In this document: piece by piece, positions 23,379 to 31,894 of the stretch
Position numbering within the stretch: position 1 is the first letter of the stretch
How the letters are laid out: each line of letters begins with the position of its first letter
Source of the DNA: Scandinavium sp036495715
GTDB taxonomy: Bacteria > Pseudomonadota > Gammaproteobacteria > Enterobacterales > Enterobacteriaceae
Direction: 5' to 3'
Assembly (NCBI GenBank): GCA_036495715.1
Contig: DASXML010000065.1
Coordinates: 1 to 64,000 of the forward strand
Length of the DNA stretch: 64,000 nt
Position numbers and translations under genes: made by a program
The notes under the pieces: model-generated
The model's input: the letters and a program-made list of their open reading frames with translations, nothing else
Databases searched by the model: none
Told to the model about the DNA's origin: nothing

Positions 23379-24068
23379 ATGAACAACATGATTGATGCGG
23401 AACGTGCGTTTCTTTCGCTTTTCAGCCAGACCGCCCGTTATTACAAACGTCATCAGGTTTTTGAGGACTTCATCAGTTGCAGTGTGATTGCTATCCAGAA
23501 CCGGCTTCATTTCAGCGACCAGCGTGAGCAGAAATATTTGCGCATCGTCGGACGTTATGAAAAGGAAGATGTTTCCCGTTTTGCTCAGTTACTGTCGCAT
23601 GTGGTTTGCGGGCTTGAAGCGGAAGCCGGCGATTTTCTGGGCAATGTATTTATGCAGCTGGAACTGGGTGACAAATACCGGGGGCAGGTATTCACGCCCT
23701 GGTACGTCGGTAAAATGATGGCCGGTTTACAGCTCGGGGATACTGATGCGCTGTTCAGGATGAAACCTTTTGTTACGCTTTATGAAGGGGCATGCGGTGC
23801 CGGTTGTCTGATCCTGGCATTTGCCAGCGTATTACGGGAGGCCGGTTACTCTCCTCATCGCTATCTGTGGGTGTCTGCGACCGATATCGATCCCCTTGCG
23901 GCCGGGATGGCCTATATCCAGTTATCACTCTGCGGCATTCCCGGAGAAGTGGTGGTGGGTAATTCACTTAACGATGAGCGCCGGCGGGTATTATACACAC
24001 CGGTGCATTACTGGGCAGGATGGTCTGCCCGTCTTCAGGAAGGAGGTCCAGGTACATCCGGAACCTGA
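23379..24068 (+). CDS. N6-adenine DNA methylase-like protein, catalytic NPPY not seen
   Basis: A 229-residue protein with an N-terminal helical part, then FTPWYVGKMM, motif I EGACGAGCLILAFA (AdoMet-binding loop), and SATDIDPLAAGMAYIQLSLC, as in type I and IIG methylase-like proteins of plasmids. After VVVGNSL the frame ends within about 30 residues and the catalytic NPPY/NPPF motif is not found. The family on plasmids is often short in this way, so it may bind AdoMet or DNA without methylating, perhaps helping against restriction. The start at 23379 follows the leader hairpin. Confidence 0.75.
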   Translation: MNNMIDAERAFLSLFSQTARYYKRHQVFEDFISCSVIAIQNRLHFSDQREQKYLRIVGRYEKEDVSRFAQLLSHVVCGLEAEAGDFLGNVFMQLELGDKYRGQVFTPWYVGKMMAGLQLGDTDALFRMKPFVTLYEGACGAGCLILAFASVLREAGYSPHRYLWVSATDIDPLAAGMAYIQLSLCGIPGEVVVGNSLNDERRRVLYTPVHYWAGWSARLQEGGPGTSGT

Positions 24069-24113
24069 ATGATGAAACGGACGCAGACGGGGCAGTGCCC
24101 TGTCTGCGAATGT

Positions 24114-24665
24114 TTATTCAACGCGCTTTCTTTGGCGAAGTACCAACACCGGCCAGTCGTGGTGAAATGAGCTTCTCCAGCGCCATTGTGAAATCAGGAT
24201 CTCCAGTTGCATGATTGCCCGGGCCGCGGGTTTAAATGGCACGCGCCTGATACGATAGCGGTAATACTCATGCGGGAACTGAGTCACCAGCCACCGGCAT
24301 CGGGCCGGTGTAAGAAGGTGAGAGGCGAGGATCACCGAATATTTCTTGTCCGCCAGCGCGGCAGTAACACAATGTATTAGTCCAGCCCGAAACCAGAGAA
24401 GTCTGGAGGAGGATATTCCAACGGTTTTCTGTAAGGGAGATAAATGGATGTGGATCCTGCGGTGGTGACGAACAGAAATACAAGGGGAGTGGTAAAAAAA
24501 ACGGCAAAGCATATTGACTGGCTTCAAAGCGAACGGGAGCAGCATAAAAAATGCTATTAACCACAGAAATAAGAAAGAATGTCCGCTGGGTGTAATAAGG
24601 GATGAGAGACTTACACTGAGAGTAATCCACAGAACAACAAGTAAAATAAAAACTATTTTTTGCAC
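24114..24665 (-). CDS. Membrane protein, 183 aa, unknown function
   Basis: Two hydrophobic segments at the N-terminus (about residues 3-24 and 30-50: IVFILLVVLWITLSVSLSSL; FLFLWLIAFFMLLPFAL) are followed by a basic, Arg- and His-rich cytoplasmic part of about 130 residues. No domain is recognised. It is convergent with the methylase-like gene and divergent from the relaxase-like gene. Confidence 0.5.
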   Translation of the reverse strand: MQKIVFILLVVLWITLSVSLSSLITPSGHSFLFLWLIAFFMLLPFALKPVNMLCRFFYHSPCISVRHHRRIHIHLSPLQKTVGISSSRLLWFRAGLIHCVTAALADKKYSVILASHLLTPARCRWLVTQFPHEYYRYRIRRVPFKPAARAIMQLEILISQWRWRSSFHHDWPVLVLRQRKRVE

Positions 24666-24859
24666 ATGAGCCTCTTCTTTCTGGCGAAAATATCATGACA
24701 TATAACGGCAGAAGAAAAATGAAGCAGTAAAAAAATCAGGTTCCTTAAAATAAATTAAAATCAAGTCGGTTTTATATCTGTAGTGATTCAGTATTTTCTG
24801 TTGTCATAAACAGGGATTGGTTTAGCGTTATAGTTCTTTAACGCAAACGAGGCATCATT

Positions 24860-26293
24860 ATGTTGGGGTTGAAATGGTCTGCAGGGCGACAGCGCAGAAC
24901 AGATGCGCAGAGTAAACCCTCCGCGAGCACATCACCCTCGCTCACAGCGGGTTTTCTGCCGGTGTTCACGGGAGACGAACTGTTGCGGGTAAAAGCACGA
25001 CAACAGTTGTTGAGACAGCTACAGGAGAATTGTCCACTTTCCTCATCCCGCTTTGAGGCATGGTGGGTGATGCCAGCCCAACTGTTGGCTGAAAATGTGC
25101 AGTTACTGCCTGCGCGGTGGTCTGGTCCTTTTTCCGGGAGTGGGGGATTTCTGGACCAGAGTCTGACGAGCGCGGTGCAGGCTGTCCGGCTTGCTCGCGG
25201 CATGATGTTGCCACGTGGGGCGGCGCCAGAAGAACAGGCAGAGCAGCATGCAGGGTGGTTGTGCGCCGTGTACTGGGCGGCGCTGTGCCATCATCTGCAC
25301 TGGCTCTCAGCTGTTGAAGGGGAGGAGCACTCTGGTGGTATCTGGTATCCGGGGATGCATGTGCCCCAGGATGCCTGGCGCGTAAAAGTCCGGGAGTCAG
25401 GTGCTCGTGGCGTGCTGAACCCTGTTTTCATCGCAGGCAGATTACTGCCGGATGAGGGGATTATCTGGCTACAGCGTTGGCCGGAAATTGCAGAGGCATT
25501 GCTGGCATTTCTGGAGGGTGATGAGCGTTCTGTCATCTGCGGGATTATTAGCGATGCTGTTAAACAATACGGGTTACATGATATATCTTTATATCACAGA
25601 GTGTTACAGGAAAAGCCCAGCTTACAACGTAAAGACTTTTCGTCATTGTCCAATAACAATAATGTTTCAAAGTATTCTGATTCGATAGCAGACGAACAAT
25701 TTTCTTATGATGTAACTCATCCAACCAGTTTACCCCCGGATGAGGTATCAGCGCTGCCCGATCAGATCCCCCTGGTTTCTGCGTTTGACTGTCCGGATAT
25801 TCAAAAAGACAGTACAGAAGACAGCACCAGTGAATCTGTAGTTCCATTGCCAGCGGATGATTTTTTTGCCGAACCTGAACAGAAAATCAGCCTGATTCCA
25901 CATGGCCCAAATAATCATGAGCCTTCCGGAGAACTTTTCTGGGAATGGCTCAGAAATGCAATACATGACGGCACGTTGACGATAAATAAACATGACAGCA
26001 TTGCTCATGTGGTGGCTCGTTTTGTTTTTGTGTCCTCCCCGGACTGTTTTTTTAAATATATCGCCACTGTCTGTAACGTGACGACTGATAAAGCATTACT
26101 GCAAAAAGGTTTTGAAGCACTGAATATTCATTATTCACAAAATGGCAAGGGGTTATTCCATTGTCATAAATACGGCTCGCCTGAAAAACGTGGCCGTTAT
26201 ACCAAAATGTCGGGCTATCTGATTGCCTCAGACATTATTTTTGAACGTGGGCACTGTCCTCCGGGCAGTGATTTTTTGTCACCAGGGAATTAG
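24860..26293 (+). CDS. TraI_2 (MobH)-type relaxase homologue, probably degenerate
   Basis: A 477-residue protein. The N-terminal TraI_2 region covers about residues 30-220, and the C-terminal TraI_2_C/DUF1528 region about residues 355-470 (FWEWLRNAIHDGTLTINKHD, then HVVARFVFVSSPDCFFKYI). MobH relaxases have HH...GPGGLLRHTLEVA and LLHDIGK motifs, whose histidines and aspartate bind metal. Here the matching segments read GPFSGSGGFLDQSLTSAVQA and AALCHHLHWL, so several ligands are replaced. It lies 40 bases before the integrase gene, the place such genes take in SPI-7-like and related islands. I infer a relaxase relative that has lost, or never had, nicking activity. Confidence 0.65.
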   Translation: MLGLKWSAGRQRRTDAQSKPSASTSPSLTAGFLPVFTGDELLRVKARQQLLRQLQENCPLSSSRFEAWWVMPAQLLAENVQLLPARWSGPFSGSGGFLDQSLTSAVQAVRLARGMMLPRGAAPEEQAEQHAGWLCAVYWAALCHHLHWLSAVEGEEHSGGIWYPGMHVPQDAWRVKVRESGARGVLNPVFIAGRLLPDEGIIWLQRWPEIAEALLAFLEGDERSVICGIISDAVKQYGLHDISLYHRVLQEKPSLQRKDFSSLSNNNNVSKYSDSIADEQFSYDVTHPTSLPPDEVSALPDQIPLVSAFDCPDIQKDSTEDSTSESVVPLPADDFFAEPEQKISLIPHGPNNHEPSGELFWEWLRNAIHDGTLTINKHDSIAHVVARFVFVSSPDCFFKYIATVCNVTTDKALLQKGFEALNIHYSQNGKGLFHCHKYGSPEKRGRYTKMSGYLIASDIIFERGHCPPGSDFLSPGN

Positions 26294-26333
26294 CAAAACA
26301 ATATGACCACATATTTTATTAACTGAGGTAATT

Positions 26334-27290
26334 ATGAACACAACATTCGACGATTTACTGAGTGATTACTTTTTCACTAAATCACTGCGACCAGCGACAG
26401 AGTGGAGCTACAACAAAGTGGTGAAATCCTTTCAGCACTTTGTGGGTGACCAGATGTCGCCGGAGCAGGTGGACAAGAAACTGGTACTGACCTGGCGTCG
26501 TCAGGTCATCACCGATAACCATCTGAGTAAAATTACCTGGAACAACAAGGTGACACACATGCGTGCGCTTTTTAATCACGCGATTGCGCAGGGGCTGGTC
26601 ACCACGGCCGATAATCCCTTTAATGGTGTGCTGGCTCGCCCGGATATCAAGCGTAAGAAGACGCTGACGGACGGGCAAATCAAACGTATCTATCTGCTAA
26701 TGGAAGCCCGTGAAGCGGATGAGAGCATTGGAATATTCAGGGAAAGTATTCGTAGTGCGCTGAGACCCGCCTGGTTCTGGCTGACGGTGCTGGATGCACT
26801 TCATCGTACTGGCATGCGGCAAAATCAGCTGCTGCATATCCGGCTGTGTGATGTTGACCTGGACAATGGCTGGATCACGCTGCGACCGGAAGGTGCGAAG
26901 AATCACAAAGAGCATCGCGTTCCGATTACGGCATGCCTTCGTCCACGGCTGGAGAAGCTTTATCACCTGTCGGTAGAGCGGGGTGCGCAGAAGGAGGAGC
27001 AACTGTTTAATATTTCCCGTTTTGTTGACGGGAAAAAGATGAGCAGCCTGAATATGGATCATCCGCCGCTGAGAGCATTCTTCCGTCGCTTGTCGAAGGA
27101 GTGCCAGTTTACGTCGAGCCCGCACCGGTTCCGGCATACCATTGCCACCAATTTGATGAAGCAGCCGGACAGGAACATCAAGATGGCACAGGACCTGCTT
27201 GGGCATTCGACACCGGCTATCACACTGGAATATGTGGAGGCCGATCTTGACCGGGTAAGAGCCTTGCTTGAGGAGATGGAAAACGTATGA
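26334..27290 (+). CDS. Tyrosine-recombinase integrase of the tRNA-Phe island
   Basis: A 318-residue integrase. The N-terminal SAM-like domain covers about residues 1-95, and the catalytic domain carries Arg in RTGMRQNQLL, Lys in EGAKNHKEHR, His and Arg in SPHRFRHT, His in LLGHSTPAIT and the nucleophile Tyr in LEYVEAD. It reads toward the 3' end of the tRNA-Phe gene 266 bases away, the classic layout for an island integrated there. The gene is intact, so excision from this end is possible if the other att site survives outside the window. Confidence 0.9.
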   Translation: MNTTFDDLLSDYFFTKSLRPATEWSYNKVVKSFQHFVGDQMSPEQVDKKLVLTWRRQVITDNHLSKITWNNKVTHMRALFNHAIAQGLVTTADNPFNGVLARPDIKRKKTLTDGQIKRIYLLMEAREADESIGIFRESIRSALRPAWFWLTVLDALHRTGMRQNQLLHIRLCDVDLDNGWITLRPEGAKNHKEHRVPITACLRPRLEKLYHLSVERGAQKEEQLFNISRFVDGKKMSSLNMDHPPLRAFFRRLSKECQFTSSPHRFRHTIATNLMKQPDRNIKMAQDLLGHSTPAITLEYVEADLDRVRALLEEMENV

Positions 27291-27555
27291 GAGGGGGACT
27301 TAAGTTAAATCTAAGCGATTGATAAAGAAAATGGTAGTTTTTTGGACGCCCGAGATTGACACATCAGGAAACTGAGGGTAAATAGAAACCTGAAGTGTAA
27401 TGGATGCAAGAAATCCAGAGGATGCGGAAACATCCTCCGGATTCTTAAAGTCCCGTGTTCAACATCGATGCGGTAAGCAAACTACCATATGATGCTGGGG
27501 ACCACTGTCTTGCTCGTTGGGTATCACACTACCCTGACGAACAGGCTCTGAAGAG

Positions 27556-27631
27556 TGGTGCCCGGAGGCGGAATCGAACCACCGACACGGGGATTTTCAA
27601 TCCCCTGCTCTACCGACTGAGCTATCCGGGC
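27556..27631 (-). tRNA. pheU: tRNA-Phe (GAA), attachment site of the island
   Basis: A 76-base tRNA with CCA encoded, acceptor stem GCCCGGA/TCCGGGC, and anticodon loop TTGAAAA (anticodon GAA at 27596-27598). The T-stem is GGTGG/CCGCC, which differs at two pairs from the CTTGG/CCGAG of E. coli tRNA-Phe while keeping pairing. The 3' end faces the integrase, so this end of the gene is expected to be the att core; the matching copy at the far end of the island is not in the window. Confidence 0.97.
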
Positions 27632-27755
27632 AACGGGGCGAATTAAACCCTAAACAGCGTTTCGCGTCAACCCAAATCACGGAAAACACGCGCGTTTGCT
27701 TAACTTTGCGGCAATTTGCGTGAATTCGCTGCGATTTACGCCACTCGCTGGCATG

Positions 27756-28331
27756 TCAGGTTAATGCGCCTCCGGAACGACACTGGGCAAAGCGTAAAAT
27801 ATCTTCTGCCAGACGTTGTGCGGTGTCGACATCCTGCTGGCTGCGTTTGACCAGTAAACGGCTCAGGCAGCCTTCCAGCACCAGTTCCATCTGTTTTGCG
27901 ACCATCGCCGGGTCATCGACTTCCAGCTTCGTCAGCAGCTCGTGGGTGAACGCATGAGCGGTACGTTTTTGTAAATCCGCCAGTTGATGAATCGGGTGTT
28001 CTGGATCCGGATAAAACGTACAGGCGGCGATAAACAAACAGCCAGGATAGCGATTGTTGCTGACGCATTCGGTCAGCGCACTATAGCGGGCCATTAATTT
28101 TTGCTCGCTGGTGAGTGCTTCGTTGAGCATCAATTGGCGACGCCAGATATCCACTTGCTGGCTCAGAAAACGCAGCACGTCATACAGCAGCGCTTCTTTA
28201 TCGGGCCAGAAACGTTTCAGAGAGTCGAGTGGCGTGTTGACCTCTTTGGCCACCATCTCCAGTGTTGTGTCGGCAATCCCTTTTATCTCAAGCAATTGCA
28301 GGGCTTTACCCAATACGTCTTCGCGTTGCAC
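27756..28331 (-). CDS. yjdC: TetR/AcrR-family regulator YjdC
   Basis: A 191-residue protein: an N-terminal TetR helix-turn-helix (GKALQLLEIKGIADTTLEMV, AKEVNTPLDSLKRFWPDKEA) and an all-helical ligand-binding domain with a Cys-containing segment (NRYPGCLFIAACTFY). It sits between tRNA-Phe and dsbD as yjdC does in E. coli, downstream of dsbD on the same strand and 36 bases after it, so it is probably co-transcribed with cutA and dsbD. Its ligand and targets are not evident from sequence. Confidence 0.9.
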   Translation of the reverse strand: MQREDVLGKALQLLEIKGIADTTLEMVAKEVNTPLDSLKRFWPDKEALLYDVLRFLSQQVDIWRRQLMLNEALTSEQKLMARYSALTECVSNNRYPGCLFIAACTFYPDPEHPIHQLADLQKRTAHAFTHELLTKLEVDDPAMVAKQMELVLEGCLSRLLVKRSQQDVDTAQRLAEDILRFAQCRSGGALT

Positions 28332-28367
28332 GACTTTATCCTCCGTTTATCCCTTTAAAAGTGTCGT

Positions 28368-30068
28368 TTACCGGGCCAGTTTCTGCAAATGCGCGTGAAA
28401 TGCGCTCGCGTCCATAAACCCGGCAACCCGCATGGTTGGGATCTCTTTACCTGCGGCGTCAAAAAATAGAATGGTGGGTAGGCCGGGAACGTGCAACTGT
28501 TTAAGCAGCTCCGCGTCCTGTGCTGTGTTGCGCGTCACGTCGGCCTGCAGCAAAACGCTCTCTTTCAGCGCTTGCTGGACTTGTGGATCGCTAAAGGTGT
28601 ATTTCTCGAACTCTTTACAGGCTACGCACCAGTCGGCGTAGAGATCGAGCATCACCGGCTTACCCTTGGCGTTTGCCAATGCCTGATTGAGTTCATCGAC
28701 ATTCGCGATGCGAGTAAAATTCAGATGTGCTTGTTGCTGTGTTTGTGCGGTGCCAAAAGCCCAATCCTGGAGCGGACGGGCGCTGATAAATGCCGCCGCC
28801 AGCAGGATGATTTGCACCACGCGCATCCACGATTTCTTCGCCGCCAGGCTCGTGATGAATGCCCAACCGAAGAAGGCAACGCCGAGCATCGACCACAGCC
28901 GCAGTCCCCAGACGTCACCGATAATGCGCTCAAGCAGGAATATCGGCAACGCGAGGATCACAAAACCAAACGCGATTTTGACCTGTGCCATCCACGGGCC
29001 ACTTTTCGGCAGCAGTCGGTTGCCAAAGACGGTGACCAGAATCAGCGGTAATCCCATCCCCAACGCATACAAATACAACGTACCGCCGCCGAGCCACAGA
29101 TTGCCGCTTTGTGCGATGTACAGCAGGATGGCGCTGAGCGGGGCGGTTGTGCACGGCGAACAAATCAGCCCGGCAATCGCGCCCATCGCAAAGACGCCGC
29201 CAGCTGAGCCACCCTGTTGACGATGACTCATCAGCGCCAGACGTGTTTGCAGCGAAGAAGGCAGTTGCAGGCTGAACAGGCCGAACATCGACAGCGCCAG
29301 CAGGATAAATACCGCTGACAAACCCATCAGGACATAAGGATGCTGGAGTGCTGCCTGGAATTGTAATCCGGCAGCGGCAACCACCAGGCCGAGCGCGGTG
29401 TAGGTCAACGCCATGCCCTGAACGTAGATAAATGCCAGCAGCAGCGCGCGACTTGTCGAAAGGCGCTGTTTACCGCCGAGCACGATGCCGGAGATAAGCG
29501 GGTACATCGGCAACACGCACGGCGTGAAGGCGATGCCGATGCCAATCAGCAGCGCCCAAAGGGCCGAGAAGGGGAGCGTCCCGGTGGTGTCAGTAGACGG
29601 CTCTTTCTCATGGGGTGGAACCGCTGGGGGAATGGCCGCAGCCGCCGCTGCATTCAGCGGAACAACCTTGGTTTCAGGGGGGTAACAGAACCCGGCTTCG
29701 GCGCAGCCCTGATACGTCACCGTCAACGTCGCGCCCTGGCTGGCCTGGCTGATGGTCACGGGCAGCGTCAACCGATGGCGGTAAATTTCACTTTTGCCAA
29801 AGAACTCATCCTGATGCCATTCGCCGTTGGGCAATTGTAATGGGGCTATCGACGCCTGCGCGGGCGTGATGCTGACCTGTTTGCGATACAGGTAGTAGCC
29901 GTCTTTGATCTGCCAGCTCAGATTAAGGTCGTGGGCGTTCTGCTGAAAGTCGAAGGCAAAAGCCTGATCGGCAGGAATAAAATTGGAGCGGCCAGGTGCG
30001 TCAAACAGTCCGGCGAAAGCTGTTGTGCTGCACAGCAGCAGGATCAGCGTAAGGAATCGTTGAGCCAT
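28368..30068 (-). CDS. dsbD: Thiol:disulfide interchange protein DsbD
   Basis: A 566-residue inner-membrane protein that carries electrons from cytoplasmic thioredoxin to periplasmic DsbC, DsbG and CcmG. It has a signal peptide (residues 1-19), a periplasmic alpha domain with the Cys pair in GCAEAGFCYP, a central domain of eight membrane helices with a Cys pair (FTPCVLPMYPL and ICSPCTTAPL), and a C-terminal thioredoxin-like gamma domain with ADWCVACKEFE. Length fits the family. Its start lies 25 bases inside the end of cutA, so the two are translated from one transcript. Confidence 0.97.
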   Translation of the reverse strand: MAQRFLTLILLLCSTTAFAGLFDAPGRSNFIPADQAFAFDFQQNAHDLNLSWQIKDGYYLYRKQVSITPAQASIAPLQLPNGEWHQDEFFGKSEIYRHRLTLPVTISQASQGATLTVTYQGCAEAGFCYPPETKVVPLNAAAAAAIPPAVPPHEKEPSTDTTGTLPFSALWALLIGIGIAFTPCVLPMYPLISGIVLGGKQRLSTSRALLLAFIYVQGMALTYTALGLVVAAAGLQFQAALQHPYVLMGLSAVFILLALSMFGLFSLQLPSSLQTRLALMSHRQQGGSAGGVFAMGAIAGLICSPCTTAPLSAILLYIAQSGNLWLGGGTLYLYALGMGLPLILVTVFGNRLLPKSGPWMAQVKIAFGFVILALPIFLLERIIGDVWGLRLWSMLGVAFFGWAFITSLAAKKSWMRVVQIILLAAAFISARPLQDWAFGTAQTQQQAHLNFTRIANVDELNQALANAKGKPVMLDLYADWCVACKEFEKYTFSDPQVQQALKESVLLQADVTRNTAQDAELLKQLHVPGLPTILFFDAAGKEIPTMRVAGFMDASAFHAHLQKLAR

Positions 30069-30367
30069 GAGCGGTAATCATTGTCTCCGTGGGAAACGGG
30101 TAAAACCAGTAATTCTGGCGTTTGATACGGGTGATGTGACTTCAGGCAATCGAGCAATGCCTGCTGGTGATCCGTGTCAGATTTCAGCAGCATCTGCACT
30201 TCATACTCCTGTTCGAGCTTGCCTTCCCAGTAGTAGAGCGATGTCGCACCCGGCAAGAGCGTGACACACGCCGCGAGCTTTTCAGCCAGCACTTTGGCGG
30301 CCAGATCCTGGGCGGTCGCTTCATCCGGGGCGGTACAGAGCACAACAACGGCGTCAGGCAGGGTCAT
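30044..30367 (-). CDS. cutA: Divalent-cation tolerance protein CutA
   Basis: A 107-residue trimeric cytoplasmic protein linked to copper tolerance. Family blocks are VVVLCTAPDEATAQDLAAKV, CVTLLPGATSLYYWEGKLEQ and SHHPYQTPELLVLPV. ATG at 30367 is chosen because GAGG stands before it; a GTG at 30397 would add ten residues. The end overlaps the start of dsbD. Confidence 0.95.
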   Translation of the reverse strand: MTLPDAVVVLCTAPDEATAQDLAAKVLAEKLAACVTLLPGATSLYYWEGKLEQEYEVQMLLKSDTDHQQALLDCLKSHHPYQTPELLVLPVSHGDNDYRSWLNDSLR

Positions 30368-30429
30368 CGTCAACCTCGTATCGGCGAAAAAAGGCACTAT
30401 AGCACGATGTGCAGGCGAGGGGAGGAATG

Positions 30430-30454
30430 ACTCGGGCCGCTGAGCGGCCCGAGT
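30430..30454 (-). terminator. Hairpin after dcuA
   Basis: ACTCGGGCCGC pairs with GCGGCCCGAGT around TGA, eleven perfect pairs, between dcuA and cutA. On the dcuA strand no T-run follows, so it may act as a processing or Rho-independent end with reduced strength. Confidence 0.7.
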
Positions 30455-30481
30455 TTAAGGATTTTTACACGCGGGTGTGCT

Positions 30482-31783
30482 TTACAGAATGAAGCTACCG
30501 AGTACAAAACCGAAGCACACGGAGAAAATCACGCCCATGGTGCCGGGGATAAAGAACGGGTGGTTAAACACGAAACGACCAATGCGCGTGGTGCCGGTGT
30601 CGTCCATTTGAACGGCGGCGACGAGTGTCGGGTACGTCGGCAGAATAAACAGGCCTGATACCGCAGCAAAAGAAGCGACCGCCGTCAGTGGAGAGACGTT
30701 CAGCGCCAGCGCCATTGGCATCAGAGCTTTCGCCGTTGCGGCCTGAGAGTAGAGCAGCGCAGAGGCAAAGAAGAAGATAACCGCCAACAGCCACGGATGG
30801 CCCTGAATCACGCTGCCTGCTGTCTCTTTGATCCAGTCGATGTTAGCGGACACGAAGGTGTCACCCAGCCACGCCACGCCCAGAATACAGATACAGGCGC
30901 TCATTCCGGCTTTAAAGGTGCTGGAGCTAAGAATACTGTCAGTTTCGACGCGGCACAGGATAGTGGTGAGTGTCGCGACGCTGAGCATGATAATCAGAAT
31001 GGCGTTGGTGGTGTTCATCAGCGGAGTGGCGACCAGGCCCAGGCTCGGGCTGTTAACGATGGCGTAAACCACCACGCACACCACGCCAAGCAGGAACATC
31101 AGCACTGACAGTTTTGCCCGTGGCTTGATTTCCATCTGGCGTTCGCCGCGCAGTTCAACCAGCCCTTCTTCCAGGCGTTTCAGGTACACCGGGTCGTCGG
31201 AGAGCTTGGAGTTAAACATCATGGTCACGATGAAAGACATCAACAGCACCGCCATCAGCGTGGAAGGGATAACCACCGACAGCAGGTGAATGTAGCTGAT
31301 GCCGTGGCCTTCCATCACCGACGACATGTACACCACGGCGGCAGAAATTGGTGAGGCGGTAATGGCAATCTGCGCCGACACAACGGCCGTGGAAAGCGGG
31401 CGGCAAGGCTTAATGCCTTGTTCTTTCGCGACTTCGGCGATCACTGGCAGGGTTGCCAGAGAGATATTACCGGTGCCCGCGAAAACGGTCAGGAAATAGG
31501 TGACGATAGGCGCAAGAATGGTGATGTATTTTGGGTTTCTGCGCAGCAGTTTTTCCGTTTGATTGACGAGGTAGTCCAGGCCACCGGCAATCTGCATGGC
31601 TGAAATCGCCGCAATCACCGCCATGATGATGGAGATAACGTCAAAAGGGATATGCCCTGGCTTCACGCCAATGATGGCCAATACGAGAACGCCTAAGCCA
31701 CCCGCGTAGCCGATACCAATGCCTCCTAACCTCGCGCCGATAAAAATCGCCACTAATACAATGATAAGTTCGATAACTATCAT
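30482..31783 (-). CDS. dcuA: C4-dicarboxylate antiporter DcuA
   Basis: A 433-residue membrane protein with about ten hydrophobic helices from the first residue on (VIELIIVLVAIFIGARLGGI). DcuA exchanges aspartate, fumarate and succinate, and in anaerobic cells brings in aspartate or fumarate and exports succinate. Family blocks include TVFAGTGNISLATLPVIAEV, ITASPISAAVVYMSS and SGLFILPTYPTLVAA. It lies 111 bases after aspA, as in E. coli; a terminator in the gap suggests part of its transcription comes through from aspA. Confidence 0.97.
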   Translation of the reverse strand: MIVIELIIVLVAIFIGARLGGIGIGYAGGLGVLVLAIIGVKPGHIPFDVISIIMAVIAAISAMQIAGGLDYLVNQTEKLLRRNPKYITILAPIVTYFLTVFAGTGNISLATLPVIAEVAKEQGIKPCRPLSTAVVSAQIAITASPISAAVVYMSSVMEGHGISYIHLLSVVIPSTLMAVLLMSFIVTMMFNSKLSDDPVYLKRLEEGLVELRGERQMEIKPRAKLSVLMFLLGVVCVVVYAIVNSPSLGLVATPLMNTTNAILIIMLSVATLTTILCRVETDSILSSSTFKAGMSACICILGVAWLGDTFVSANIDWIKETAGSVIQGHPWLLAVIFFFASALLYSQAATAKALMPMALALNVSPLTAVASFAAVSGLFILPTYPTLVAAVQMDDTGTTRIGRFVFNHPFFIPGTMGVIFSVCFGFVLGSFIL

Positions 31784-31850
31784 GACCGCTTCCTTGAATG
31801 TTGGATGTTGGATACGTAAATGTTATTTTTTTGATATTCCAGAAATGAAA

Positions 31851-31876
31851 AAGGCACGTCACCGCTGACGTGCCTT
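31851..31876 (-). terminator. Intrinsic terminator after aspA
   Basis: AAGGCACGTCA pairs with TGACGTGCCTT around a short loop, followed on the minus strand by TTTTTCATTTC. It lies between aspA and dcuA. Confidence 0.85.
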
Positions 31877-31894
31877 GCATGATTCTAACCTGAA

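Noticed and set aside
28687..29220. Plus-strand frames opposite dsbD
   Set aside because: They are antisense shadows; dsbD on the minus strand has full-length family motifs.
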